Of a stretch of 64,000 nt of DNA, positions 33,498 to 42,979 are shown piece after piece. The stretch lies in NCBI GenBank assembly GCA_019918135.1, contig WBZZ01000447.1:22501-86500 (forward strand), given 5' to 3'. The notes under the pieces are model-generated. The model was not told the DNA's origin. It saw only the letters and a list, made by a program, of their open reading frames with translations, and did not search any database. Numbering within the stretch: the first letter of the stretch is position 1; the number at the start of each line of letters is the position of its first letter. A program made the position numbers and the translations under genes. This DNA is from Paulinella micropora (Eukaryota > Cercozoa > Imbricatea > Euglyphida > Paulinellidae).

Positions 33498-35890
33498 TTC
33501 GCCAAGTTGTTTTTCTCTTCTCATTGTTTCCTTGTATAGTTCGCCCATTGCCTTATTCTTCTTCACATTCAGAGCATTGCTATTCCAACACTTCTGACAT
33601 CCGTACCAATGACACCCGTAAAACTCATAAGCTGTTTTATTTTTCTCGTCCCAGCCATCTACATACACACGAGATTGTCCGAGTTGAAACATTTTTTCAC
33701 CTCCGTTGAATTCGTGCTTAATATCGGTTTTGTCTAACCTGCTTCTGTATGCTAGCCATTCTACACAAGCCCTAGAAGTCATCCTGTTTTGTTTTTCCGC
33801 TTTCAATATCGCAATTGAATTCTCTTGCATAAACTTAGCACGATACAGAGCCATAACACAACTCGCTATAGTTGTATATTGAAATGGATCAATACCAAAC
33901 TCTAGAAATTGGTTTCTAAAATCTATACAACCCTTCCTCAGTATATCAACATCTGAATGACAATACTCAGCGATTTCCTTCGCCATATCGAATTGGTTAT
34001 GTGCTTTCACTTGTTTGTCATACCATTCAAGAAATTCCTTTCGTTTATCTCCTCGCATCGTGTGCGTTACCCCAACACAGTTTCTATTTTTCGCCGTATT
34101 GAAGAAGTGCGGGAAGAAACCTTTCTTAAGTTCCGCAAGCCCGAATGTCTTTGGAAAGTCTGACAATGGCATCGTAAGAAAACTTAGGCTGTCTATGAAC
34201 CGATACTTTTTAAGGGTCATCATCATAATCTTACCACCTTCATAGATTACAAATGGAGTTTGCCCATTATCAACCAACCACTTAAGAATAAACTGACAAT
34301 CATAACCGCAGGCTTGTGTGCGATAAATGTATATCCGCTGTGCTTAGGGTCAAAAACCCACTTACAGAAATCTTGAATGTTCTTGTGAATTAATGGCGGT
34401 TCCTTTGCATCGTAATACTGGCTTTCAGCATGATTAACAATGTGTTCGCCTGTGTCATGTGTCGCTTCAAAGTCAAAGAATATGTATTGTTCTGACGGCG
34501 GTAAGATTTCTTTTTGGACTATTTCACATTTGTGCTCAAGCGGTTTCAGTTCCTTACAATTTCTGCATTTCGCATATCCGCATTTGTGTTCATCTTTCTT
34601 CCTGTAATTAAGACCGCACGATTTACATTTCGCTTTAACATCGCAGTTTGTTGTCCTGTGGTTATTAAAGCATTCAGTGTTTGGAAACTTTCTATTACAC
34701 TGCACACATTCTTTCCACTGGCTCTTGTCGTTTATTCCGTTACATCCGTTGGTTTCACAGATACTACATTTGGCTTCACAGGCGTGTCTTTTTTGGTATC
34801 CCCTTAGACACAACTCATAGAAGTTTTCCTTTCCTAGCATAGACTTCATGTTAGTTATGGCATCGTAATGTCCTTCAGTCTTTAGAATGTAAAGGTTAGT
34901 AAGCCGTTCGCCGTTCGCATCAATTAGATCTGTTTTATAAACGATTTTGTCAGGGAATTCAACAATAACCAGATTGTATTTAATGTGATTAGCGAATGTA
35001 TTAATTTCTGGTATCCCACACACATCCTTAATAACTTTCGCTTCATCGTGTAAAGCCTCTGCCATTTCCTGCTGTATCTTTCTTCCCATTAATATTGTTT
35101 TGTATTTTTGATGTTTTTCAATTTTTGACTTTACTACAACGATTGCTCGTGCTTAGCATAAGTTATCACTACTAGTAATACAGATTACTCCTTTCTTTCT
35201 GTAGATATCCAATGTGTTCAAAACCTGTAGCCTTGTTCCGCCCGTCTGCATTTCAACAGATTTCAATACAAATTTTAATTTATCAAAGTTTATTCCGTTC
35301 TCGAAAGACTTTCGTTGCTTTGAAATATTGCCGACAATCTTACTAAAACTTTTTCAATCGAGATTTGATTCACTTTGTGTAAGCCTGTTGATACCTTTCC
35401 ATAGTAATCCACAAACTCAATACCTAGGTTAACCTTATCTTGTGGTGCTTGCCTTTTTACAAAGTCGTTCAATACAATCTCAATAAATCTTATCACATCG
35501 CGCATCGTAAATGATCGGAAGTTGCCGTTAATCCTTACCGTATATCGGCTTTCATTTATTCCTAGTTCGTGTTCCTTGCTGTCGTCCCCGGCTTATGATA
35601 TCATAATTATCATACCTCAACAAGTCTCTGTGATTTTCTTTCAGTCCTTTTTTCTCTTCAATCGTAGGTAAGGTGGCGCTATTGGTATAGCATGGTGCTC
35701 AAAATACACTGCGCTCCTTACTTGGTTCAAGTATTTTTGGGCGGTCGGTGTATCAATTTTATACCCCCTTACCTTCGGTTTGATATATAGAACATCCGAC
35801 CCCTAACAGACTTGATTTCGTAATTTATCTTATATTCCCTTAATCTGTCCAAAATGTAGACCTTGCCGTTATACGTGTGTGTCTCCATAT
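33498..35890 (-). pseudogene. polB: Protein-primed family B DNA polymerase, N-terminal part
   Basis: Read from high to low coordinates. An N-terminal domain near 35,290-35,505 has VIRFIEIVLNDF, VNLGIEFVDYYG and ISIEKVLVRLSAIFQSN, which resembles the start of Polinton polymerases. A Cys-rich region follows (CSICETNGCNG, CVQCNRKFPNTECFNNH, CKSCGLNYRKKDEHKC). Then comes the exonuclease: FFDFEATHDT (Exo I), FIAHK (Exo II region) and EYCHSDVDILRKG (Exo III). The Cys-rich block before Exo I is a usual feature of Polinton and adintovirus polymerases. The 35,530-35,890 part (METHTYNGKVYILDRL...) may belong to the same gene. This part is broken in several places and ends at T. Confidence 0.8.
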
Positions 35891-36045
35891 TAGATAATTG
35901 TATATTAAGGAAAATATAATTTTATAAAATTAAAATATTTGTCCGTCTCAATCGGTCGTCCCCTCGTGGCCTCGTGTGTGCCCTATATATAAGGCCCCTC
36001 CTTGTCTTTAAATAGAAATTCAGTGGTTCCCGCGGAGAAACCTTT

Positions 36046-36603
36046 TTAATTACCAATGCTTACCATACCCGCAACCGCAGTGGCAGTTATGTTCCATGTA
36101 TCCGCACATATTACACCTATCGTCCTCATCTTTCTTAATATGTTCCTTGGGTTAAAGTCCTCATTCTTTATTCTCTCCATATACTCTTTGCTTGGCCTAG
36201 GAGGAGCTGGAGGTTTTTCTTTTTCTATAATTTTGTAAGATGCAGAAATATGTTTCTGAGACTTCGTATGTCGCGCTTTGTTTCCATTATGTATTTCAGC
36301 ACCACATTCACACTTAAAATCTTTATGCTTCCAAATTTTCTTCTTTTCTTTTTTGATTATTCTTGTTTCTTTATCGTAGTTATTTTTCCATTCCTCATAT
36401 TTAGGTATTATATTTTCCTCGTGATACTTATTTGCTTCTTCCAGTGCTTGCTCTTTTGATTTTTTCTTTCCGATGCAGAAACTCTTACATATAACCTTTC
36501 CTCCTTCTCTCCATTGAACTTTTACCATTTGTCTCTTTTCGTTATTCTTTACCATAACGCAACCTCTGAACATTCTAAATCTCTGTGTGTCTTCGTTTGT
36601 CAT
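36046..36603 (-). CDS. Zinc-finger protein, possibly AP2-like N-terminus
   Basis: 185 residues from the ATG at 36,603. Residues 15-60 (CVMVKNNEKRQMVKVQWREG...KSKEQALEEANKYHEE) have the beta-beta-beta-helix look of an AP2-type DNA-binding domain. A central CECGAEIHNGNKARHTKSQKH is a C-x-C...H-x-H-type finger also present at the end of the GIY-YIG gene of this element. The C-terminus has a second metal-binding-like CADTWNITATAVAG. It is the last recognisable gene of element A and looks whole. Likely DNA binding; exact role unknown. Confidence 0.5.
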   Translation of the reverse strand: MTNEDTQRFRMFRGCVMVKNNEKRQMVKVQWREGGKVICKSFCIGKKKSKEQALEEANKYHEENIIPKYEEWKNNYDKETRIIKKEKKKIWKHKDFKCECGAEIHNGNKARHTKSQKHISASYKIIEKEKPPAPPRPSKEYMERIKNEDFNPRNILRKMRTIGVICADTWNITATAVAGMVSIGN

Positions 36604-36870
36604 CCTATATGTGTCTTTATTTTATTTATTTAAATAATAATTATTTACAGATAGCAGTTTTTATTTCTTTTGTCCGTCTGTATTTGTTATAAACAGGTAG
36701 CGTTAAAAATAAATAACTGTTCTTAGGGTGGTTTATGTGCTTCAAAGCACTGAAAAAGTGTGATGAAGTGCGACCCTATACTACTAATTAGGTTTCCACC
36801 TTTGATAAAGGTATAACTTACTAGCTATACTTTTCACGTGGACGTTGATTGAGTCTAATTGTAAAAATTG
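36604..36870. other. Intergenic space at the right end of element A
   Basis: AT-rich. It holds the near-palindrome GTGCTTCAAAGCACTG around 36,738-36,753 and no coding sequence. The right boundary of element A probably lies here or was overwritten by the LINE insertion. No terminal repeat matching 15,975 onward was recognised. Confidence 0.4.
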
Positions 36871-36885
36871 TTCTCTCAATAAAAG

Positions 36886-36966
36886 CGAAGAAGAAGAAGA
36901 AGAAGAAGAAGAAGAAGAAGAAGAAGAAGAAGAAGAAGAAGAAGAAGAAGAAGAAGAAGAAGAAGA

Positions 36967-37011
<45 letters not shown>
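36886..37011. repeat. (GAA)n followed by (GA)n
   Basis: About 27 GAA units and then about 20 GA units, pure purine on the plus strand. It lies at the 5' edge of the LINE. The Glu/Arg-rich frame through it is low-complexity. Confidence 0.95.
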
Positions 37012-37012
<1 letters not shown>

Positions 37013-37628
37013 AATCTGAAAAAAAGCGACCCAACCTGCGAGCTAACTATCACAGGAATCCCATACACGCCAAAAGAAGACACAAAGCAAATCGTAAAAG
37101 CCATGATCGAAGCAAAAGGCATACCATACAACCCCGATAACATTATAAAATGCTTCCGCGCAAAAGCAACAAACCCACACGAACAAACACCAACACCCAC
37201 CTGCAAACATCCTGCGCTTCGCCTCAAACCAACTCAAGAACACATTCAAAAAACACAACCCAAACCAACCCCTCAAACACAACACTATCGATTGGACAGG
37301 CACACACCTCAAACAACACAAACAAGCATTCAACATCTTCATAAACGAAAGCCTAACACCCACGCAACTCTCCCTCTTCAAACAGGCCCTCCAGCTAAAA
37401 AAAGAACTGACAACAGCAACTGGACGCACTATCTTCGTCTGGACAAGGGACGGCGAAGTTTTCTTCAAAGACCAAACCACAGACGAGCGATTGATGATCG
37501 AAACATCTGAAAATATTAATATCATCAAAGAACAATATGTTCTACTCCAACCATCACCATCATCATCATCGTCATCATCAACATCACCGAACAAAGCACA
37601 GAAAGACGGAAGCACACAAACACCATAA
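37012..37628 (+). pseudogene. LINE ORF1 protein
   Basis: The reading gives CELTITGIPYTPKEDTKQIV and NIIKCFRAK, then after a frame change near 37,190 ILRFASNQLKNTFKKHN, FNIFINESLTPTQLSLFKQA and RTIFVWTRDGEVFFKD. This is the layout of the RRM-plus-C-terminal-domain ORF1 proteins (also related to baculovirus FP25K) in CR1/L2/RTE-type LINEs, which coat the element RNA. It ends TAA at 37,626-37,628 after a Ser run. Confidence 0.65.
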
Positions 37629-38540
37629 TGACTACATTACCACAGAAACCCCCAGACAATATCATACACCACCGTCTTCTCCCACAATCCCTAATACCCT
37701 ACATCGAACTTGCATATGATAAGAAAAAAATAGAAAAAGAAAACAAAAATAATAATAGTAATTATAATAATAGTGATAACAATAATAACAATAATAAACA
37801 TAACACAACACTCAGCATTTACCACACCAACATCCACTCACTCACATCTACTTATACAACTCCAACTACCACATTTCCAACCATACATCATCATACTCAC
37901 AGACAATTACATCCAACAACCAATCAGCAATAATACATTCCCCATCCCCATGTACACTGCAGAACATCACATAGACATCTCAATCTACTACAAAAACAGC
38001 ATGCATATCACAATAGACAAAAAACAAAACATATCACAGTCATGCCAAACACCGTTAATCATACAAATATATAATAGTATGCTAAAAAGCAAGCCAATAC
38101 ACACAATAATATGTATGCATAGACGCCCGCTTAAAAATCACGATAAAGATTTTATACACGCGCTCCAGGATAGAATAGACAATATTGTACACAAAGCACC
38201 AGCAAGCACAATAACAATAGTAGGAGACCTTAACTATAATCTCCTAGACAACATACACAAACCGCACACAGATATACATGAGTTCATTATACATAACAAT
38301 CCATGCACGACAATAAACAAAGCAACACGACACGACATATCCCACAACTCAGGCACGCTCATTGACATGATACTCACCAACATCAACACCGACATTGAAT
38401 CAAACATAATCAGCCCATGCATATCTGACCATCACCCAATATACGCAATAATACATACACTAACAAACAAACCAAACACAGACGTGAAACCAAGACTTAC
38501 AAACAACAATTACAACAACACAGAGAGTCTATAATAGCAG
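37628..38540 (+). pseudogene. LINE ORF2, endonuclease part
   Basis: The ATG at 37,628 overlaps the ORF1 stop as TAATG. After a Lys/Asn-rich linker come LSIYHTNIHSL (NxxSL), then, following a frame change near 37,840, TITIVGDLNYNLLD (the GDxN box), SGTLIDMILTN (the S/T-x-IDxxxxx box) and SDHHPIYA (the catalytic SDH box). These are the conserved sites of the AP-type endonuclease that nicks target DNA. Confidence 0.75.
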
Positions 38541-38589
38541 ACCTAAAAACACAGCTAGATACATAGCGCAAAACACAGAAAACACAGAC

Positions 38590-40680
38590 ACAAACCAAAA
38601 GTTTCGAGAGCTACAGTCAACAATAACAAAAGTTATAGGACACTACGAGATGAAACCCAAACAAAGCAACAGAAGAAAAAGCTGGTGTAAACCAAAAATA
38701 AAAAGACAAATAAGAAAACAACATGCGCTATACAATAGATGGAAAGATAACCCAACGGTAGAAAACAAGCGAGCTTACACAGCACACAAATACAAAGTAA
38801 ACAAAATAATACACAAAGCAAAGCAAGAAGAAATAATGAGAGTGCTAGAAGAAAACAAATACAATCTGAAAAAACAACACAGAAAACTCAAAGAACTAGT
38901 TCCAAACAACAAACCACCAAGAACATCACCAGCAGTAGCGTACTACAACAACAAAACATACACAGACCCAACAGACATAGCAAATTCATTCAACTATCAT
39001 TGCATAACAATATGCAAGAAAACAAGCAACAACATACCAAAAACAGAACAGGAAGAAAATATAACGATAGAGACACACACACACCCTAGCTTCAAATTAC
39101 ATACTACAACACAGGACACAGTACAAAAAACGCTCAAAAACAGATATAAAGCAGAAAACATATATAGAATAAAGCATGTAATAATAAAAGACATGCACGC
39201 TTACATCGCACCCACGCTTACAGAACTATTTAATAAAGCAATAAAAGAAAATAGTTACCCAGATGCACTAAAAACATTTTTAGTAATAGAAATATACAAA
39301 GCTGGCGACACAAGCATGCCAGTAAACTACATACCTATTTCATTACTACCAATAATAGCTAAAGTCTTTGACACAATAATAAATAAACAAGTCATGGACC
39401 ATCTAACGAAACATAACATAATATCACATACTCAATACGCCTTCCGCCCGAACTCAAACACCAATGACAGTCCAAACTATCCTAAACCAAATACACAAAC
39501 AAAGACAAAGAAGAGCTCGTGCTAGCGCTTTACGCAGACTTGTCAAAAGCCTACGACATAGTAGAACACTCAAAGCTAATTAAGAAACTCAGGAGAAACT
39601 TCAATTTCTCCGAAGACACTGTTAATTTCTTTGAATCCTACTTTTCAAACCGAGCTCAAGAAGTACACACACAGCACGCAAAATCACACAAACTATAACA
39701 CATTGCATTCCGCAAGGCAGCACGCTATCTACTACTTTCTTTTTGCTATATATTAATGACATTATAAATATAATAAAACAAGGAACAGTATACACATATG
39801 CAGACGACACAACACTTATAATAACAGCAAATCGCCCAACAACCTAAAACAAAAAAACACAGACAGAAATAACCAAACTAATCAACTACTTCCACTCCAA
39901 CAACCTCGTACCAAACCCAACCAAAACAACGTACACAATCTTCCACAAAACCAAACAGAACGTAACAATAAACATAAACAACCACACACTCGAACAATGC
40001 AAACATGCCAAACTACTATGCATAACACTCCAACACAACCTGCGATACAACCAACACATAAGCAACATCATACGCAAACTACAGCTAACAATCACATCTC
40101 TTCGATACACACAACAATTTCTCCACACAACAATCGTGAAACAACTATACTACACACACATCTTCCTGCATCTAATTCAACACATCTCCGTCTGGGGGAC
40201 CCATGACAAAAACAAAAAATACATACAACCACTCATAAGAATACATAAAAAAAATCATCAGAATAATAGCCAAGACACATTACCGATCACATACTAAGCC
40301 GCTCCTCGACCAACTCGAAATCCTTGATATCACTCAACTATATAAACTCAGAGTTTGTATAGAAATCCACCCATTCATCTACCCCACCAAAGAACTAAAC
40401 AGATTACTACATGACAACACCTTCACCCCAACAAATCATATCCATTCATACCATACACGACACTCAATCAAAAGCAACTTATTCATCTACCACAACACCC
40501 CATATCAAACAAAACTGTTCCTGCATCAATGGAACCAACTCCCACAAGATATCAAGGACACAACATCACCCAACATCTTCGAAAAGATGATAAAAGCTCA
40601 CCTCCTAGAACAACCAAAACATAATAATAATAATGATAATAATAACAACAATGACTACAACACAAAAAAAAATTAATTAA
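38590..40680 (+). pseudogene. LINE ORF2, reverse transcriptase and C-terminal region
   Basis: RT blocks in order: VNYIPISLLPIIAKVFDTII (block 2), QYAFRPNSNT (block 2a-3), LALYADLSKAYDIVEHSKLI (block 3/A), then ITHCIPQGSTLSTTFFLLYI (block 4/B) and YTYADDTTLII (block 5/C, catalytic YADD near 39,795). The C-terminal part reads PLLDQLEILDITQLYKLRV, HSYHTRHS and WNQLPQDIK, the usual end of CR1/L2-type ORF2. Frame changes occur near 39,520 and 39,690, and stops after 39,845. Ends near 40,676. Confidence 0.8.
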
Positions 40681-40695
40681 TTAATTAATAATTAA

Positions 40696-40697
<2 letters not shown>

Positions 40698-40751
<54 letters not shown>
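40698..40751. repeat. (AT)n microsatellite
   Basis: A perfect AT run of about 54 bp between the LINE tail and the foldback. Confidence 0.95.
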
Positions 40752-40756
<5 letters not shown>

Positions 40757-41145
40757 GTATTCGCGACTTGTCCAACCGCAAACTATAAAACAAGCCTTAA
40801 AAAAGTAAAAAACCAACATAGGACATATAAAAAACATACATAGAAAATAAAAAAGTGTCAAATGTTTAACATAAATTTTTCTAAGTGAGCACATTAAGAG
40901 AGATTTTGACGAAAGGACACATAAACCATATTTTTATTTCATAAAAATATATATAAACTGCGTGTATATGGTTTATGTGTCTTTCGTCAAAATCTCTCTT
41001 AATGTGCTCAGTTAGAAAAATTTATGTTAAACATTTGACACTTTTTTATTTTCTATGTATGTTTTCTATATGTCCTATGTTGGTTTTTTACTTTTTTAAG
41101 GCTTGTTTTATAGTTTGCGGTTGGACAAGTCGCGAATACATAAAT
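40752..41145. repeat. Long near-perfect inverted repeat (foldback), about 180-bp arms
   Basis: The left arm starts TTTATGTATTCGCGACTTGT and runs to about 40,931 (CATAAACCATA). The right arm runs from about 40,968 (TATGGTTTATGTG) to 41,145 (ACAAGTCGCGAATACATAAA). The arms differ by only a few bases, and the loop is about 36 bp of AT-rich DNA. The same peptide appears in mirrored open frames only because of the palindrome. It may be a foldback MITE or the joined hairpin end of a linear genome; see findings. Confidence 0.9.
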
Positions 41146-41209
41146 GATCACACCACAACAATGGGGGGGTTGGGGGGAGATGCAAAAAAAAGTTTTTTTG
41201 CTAATATGA

Positions 41210-41596
41210 TTAAAATTGAAGGTGTCTTAAAAATTTAATATTAGATTCCATTTCTCTCTGCTCCTCCCTTTGCTCCTCCGTCATTTTCTCCATCTGCTCC
41301 TCTTTCTGCTTCACTGCCTCTTCCTCTTTCTGCTTAAGAAATTCTCCTTTGTATTTATCTACTATTTTCTTATTGATATCCCTGTATTTCTTTTGTTGCT
41401 CTTGAATCTTATCATTATTATTCTTGTAATATTCCTGTCGCTGTTTATTTATCTTGTCCCTGTTTGCTTCTCTATATTTCTTTTTCCGTTCTTTAATCTT
41501 TTCCCCGTTATTTTCTCTATATTTTTTTTGATATCGTTGCTGTTTAGAATTAGGGGAGTTAAGAATAACTTTTAGTTCGTCAATGATGCCACTCAT
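41210..41596 (-). CDS. Lys/Glu-rich repeat protein
   Basis: 128 residues. Residues 15-75 consist of tandem 14-15-residue units of the type KKYRENNxEKIKER, followed by a Glu/Lys/Gln-rich coiled coil. The same unit appears in the GIY-YIG gene of element A (NKDKIKE), where it links the nuclease to a zinc finger. No nuclease core is present here. It may be a remnant of such a gene or an independent coiled-coil protein. Leftmost gene of element B. Confidence 0.45.
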   Translation of the reverse strand: MSGIIDELKVILNSPNSKQQRYQKKYRENNGEKIKERKKKYREANRDKINKQRQEYYKNNNDKIQEQQKKYRDINKKIVDKYKGEFLKQKEEEAVKQKEEQMEKMTEEQREEQREMESNIKFLRHLQF

Positions 41597-42084
41597 TGCT
41601 TATATATACTATGTATAGTATGCTTAATATGAATTCAATGAGCAAGCGAGAGGGTGAATATAAGAGCATGGAGAGTAAAATATCTTCTCCTATTGGTGGC
41701 CAACCCCAAGGTTGGCAGTGTCCAACCCTGTTTTTTAAAGGTTAGACACTTTTTTATCGTTAAATTTCAATATTTATTATATAATTCTTCTTCGTATTAC
41801 ACATTTTTTATATTGTCCAACCTGTCCAACCTTTTTATAAAAAAAAGTAAATTTTCCGAGAGGGGGGGGTTGTCCTACTATACACTCCAATAGTTTCCAA
41901 AAAAAAGGGTTGGACTCGGCCAACCTTGGACACGATTAATACTAAAACGATTTTCTCTCTCTCGGTTGCTTAATACCACTCTCAGCCGTCCAAGTCGCCA
42001 AACGACGATTTAGCGTTTTTGGCGCGGGGTGGATTTTCTATTTAAAATAATTAAAATAATATAATTATATATATAAGAGACATA
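41597..42084. promoter_or_regulatory. Intergenic region with repeated GTCCAACC and a hairpin
   Basis: GTCCAACC occurs at 41,721, 41,815 and 41,824, with inverted or variant forms at 41,711 (GGTTGG), 41,908 (GGTTGGAC) and 41,919 (GCCAACC). CGCCAAACG (about 41,995) pairs with GTTTTTGGCG (about 42,017). TATATATATAAG lies 12-20 bp before the ATG at 42,085. The layout suggests a control or replication-origin region, which is an inference. Confidence 0.45.
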
Positions 42085-42312
42085 ATGCCAAGGACACCTC
42101 AATTCAGCAAGGAAGAAATCGTTCAACGGAGAAGGGAAAGGGCGAAAGCATTTTTGAAGGCTCATCCTGATAAGAATAGGGAAAATGCGAAGGCATACTA
42201 TTATCAGAATCAAGAGAGAATAAAATTATTGCGGAAGGAGAAATACGAAAAACAAAAAGCCGAATTACTTGAATTAAGGGCGTTTCGTAATAGTATGTTA
42301 AACAATATATAA
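42085..42312 (+). CDS. Small basic helical protein
   Basis: 75 residues, rich in Lys, Arg and Glu (EEIVQRRRERAKAFLKAHPD, NRENAKAYYYQNQERIK). It resembles one or two units of the 14-residue repeat in the gene at 41,210. Likely helical and possibly nucleic-acid binding. No family is recognised. A TATA-like run sits just upstream. Confidence 0.45.
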   Translation: MPRTPQFSKEEIVQRRRERAKAFLKAHPDKNRENAKAYYYQNQERIKLLRKEKYEKQKAELLELRAFRNSMLNNI

Positions 42313-42353
42313 TTTATTTTATATATAAAAATATATACACTATTATATAAACC

Positions 42354-42867
42354 ATGGACACCTCTCACCGCCGATCGTATTGGACATATGAAGACTTACA
42401 ACTCCATTTGGATTACGTGAATGGAAGTTATTTTCTAAATCTAGTCAATGCAGTTTCATTTCTATCACCCGATGGAAAGTGGAACACGGCCGACTGGAAA
42501 CTTATGGAAAGAATAGAAAAAGGAGAAGAACAATATTGTTGTTGCTCACACGAGATTACAAAGAATTACATCATTAAAAACGTAAAAAAACGGGAGCGAA
42601 ATGGTGCTAGGCTCTGAATGTATCAAGCGGTTTGAGAACGATAAAATGAACGAAGACCTGTCATTGCTCATCCGCACTCTTGACAATCCAAACATTAAAT
42701 TTTGTTGTTATTGTGATAGCAATAGGGCAATTCCAAAAAAGATTGTAGAAAAATATCCGAACAGGGACAAGTATTATCACAAAGCCTGCTTAATAAATAG
42801 ATTGAAGCATTGCGAACATTGCGGACAATACAAAGGATTTATTCCCTGCGGGTGCTTGAATAAGTAA
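42354..42867 (+). pseudogene. Zinc-binding protein with CxCSHEI and GSxCIKRF motifs
   Basis: The region begins MDTSHRRSYWTYEDLQLHLD. It holds EEQYCCCSHEITKNYII and then VLGSECIKRFEND, a pairing known from a small cysteine domain in giant-virus and phage proteins, where C-x-C ... G-S-x-C-I-x-x-F forms a knuckle. It ends with two more metal sites, KFCCYCDSNRAIP and LKHCEHCGQYKGFIPCGC. Function is unknown. The gene is not continuous. Confidence 0.5.
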
Positions 42868-42979
42868 GAAAAGAAACAAGTTGTTTTTTTTGTCATAACG
42901 ATATATAAAAAATCCTAATTACCTATTAAGGACAAAGATATACATGGATATATGGATATATAGAATAATTAATTTATTT

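Larger units (their letters stand above)
15975..36870. mobile_element. Element A: Polinton-like virus fossil with PolB, split by transposon T
   Basis: An AT-rich block abuts GC-rich host coding DNA at 15,974/15,975. It holds a packaging ATPase, core-like basic protein, GIY-YIG nuclease, adenain-like protease, penton-like and major capsid proteins, a receptor-binding-like protein and a protein-primed type B DNA polymerase. That set is typical of Polintons and Polinton-like viruses. No rve integrase was recognised, so I favour a PLV. The right limit is not sharp: the last recognisable gene ends at 36,603 and the LINE begins near 36,870. Without the 6.85-kb insert T it is about 14 kb. It is clearly broken, with roughly ten or more disruptions, and is judged older than element B. 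Confidence 0.8.
36870..40690 (+). mobile_element. CR1/L2-like non-LTR retrotransposon (LINE)
   Basis: It has an ORF1-like region, an apurinic endonuclease, a reverse transcriptase with YADDT and the typical C-terminal region, all on the plus strand, and ends in (AAT)n-(ATTA)n. The coding strand is strikingly G-poor and A/C-rich, unlike either flanking element. The copy spans 5' to 3' and is decayed, with frame changes in ORF1, in the endonuclease and after the fingers of the RT. It separates elements A and B. Confidence 0.85.

Noticed and set aside
36845-37011. Glu-rich and Ser-rich frames over the (GAA)n(GA)n array
   Set aside because: Low-complexity translation; the true ORF1-like sequence begins after it.
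40697-41238. Two open frames with the same peptide on opposite strands
   Set aside because: Mirror images caused by the long palindrome, not two genes.
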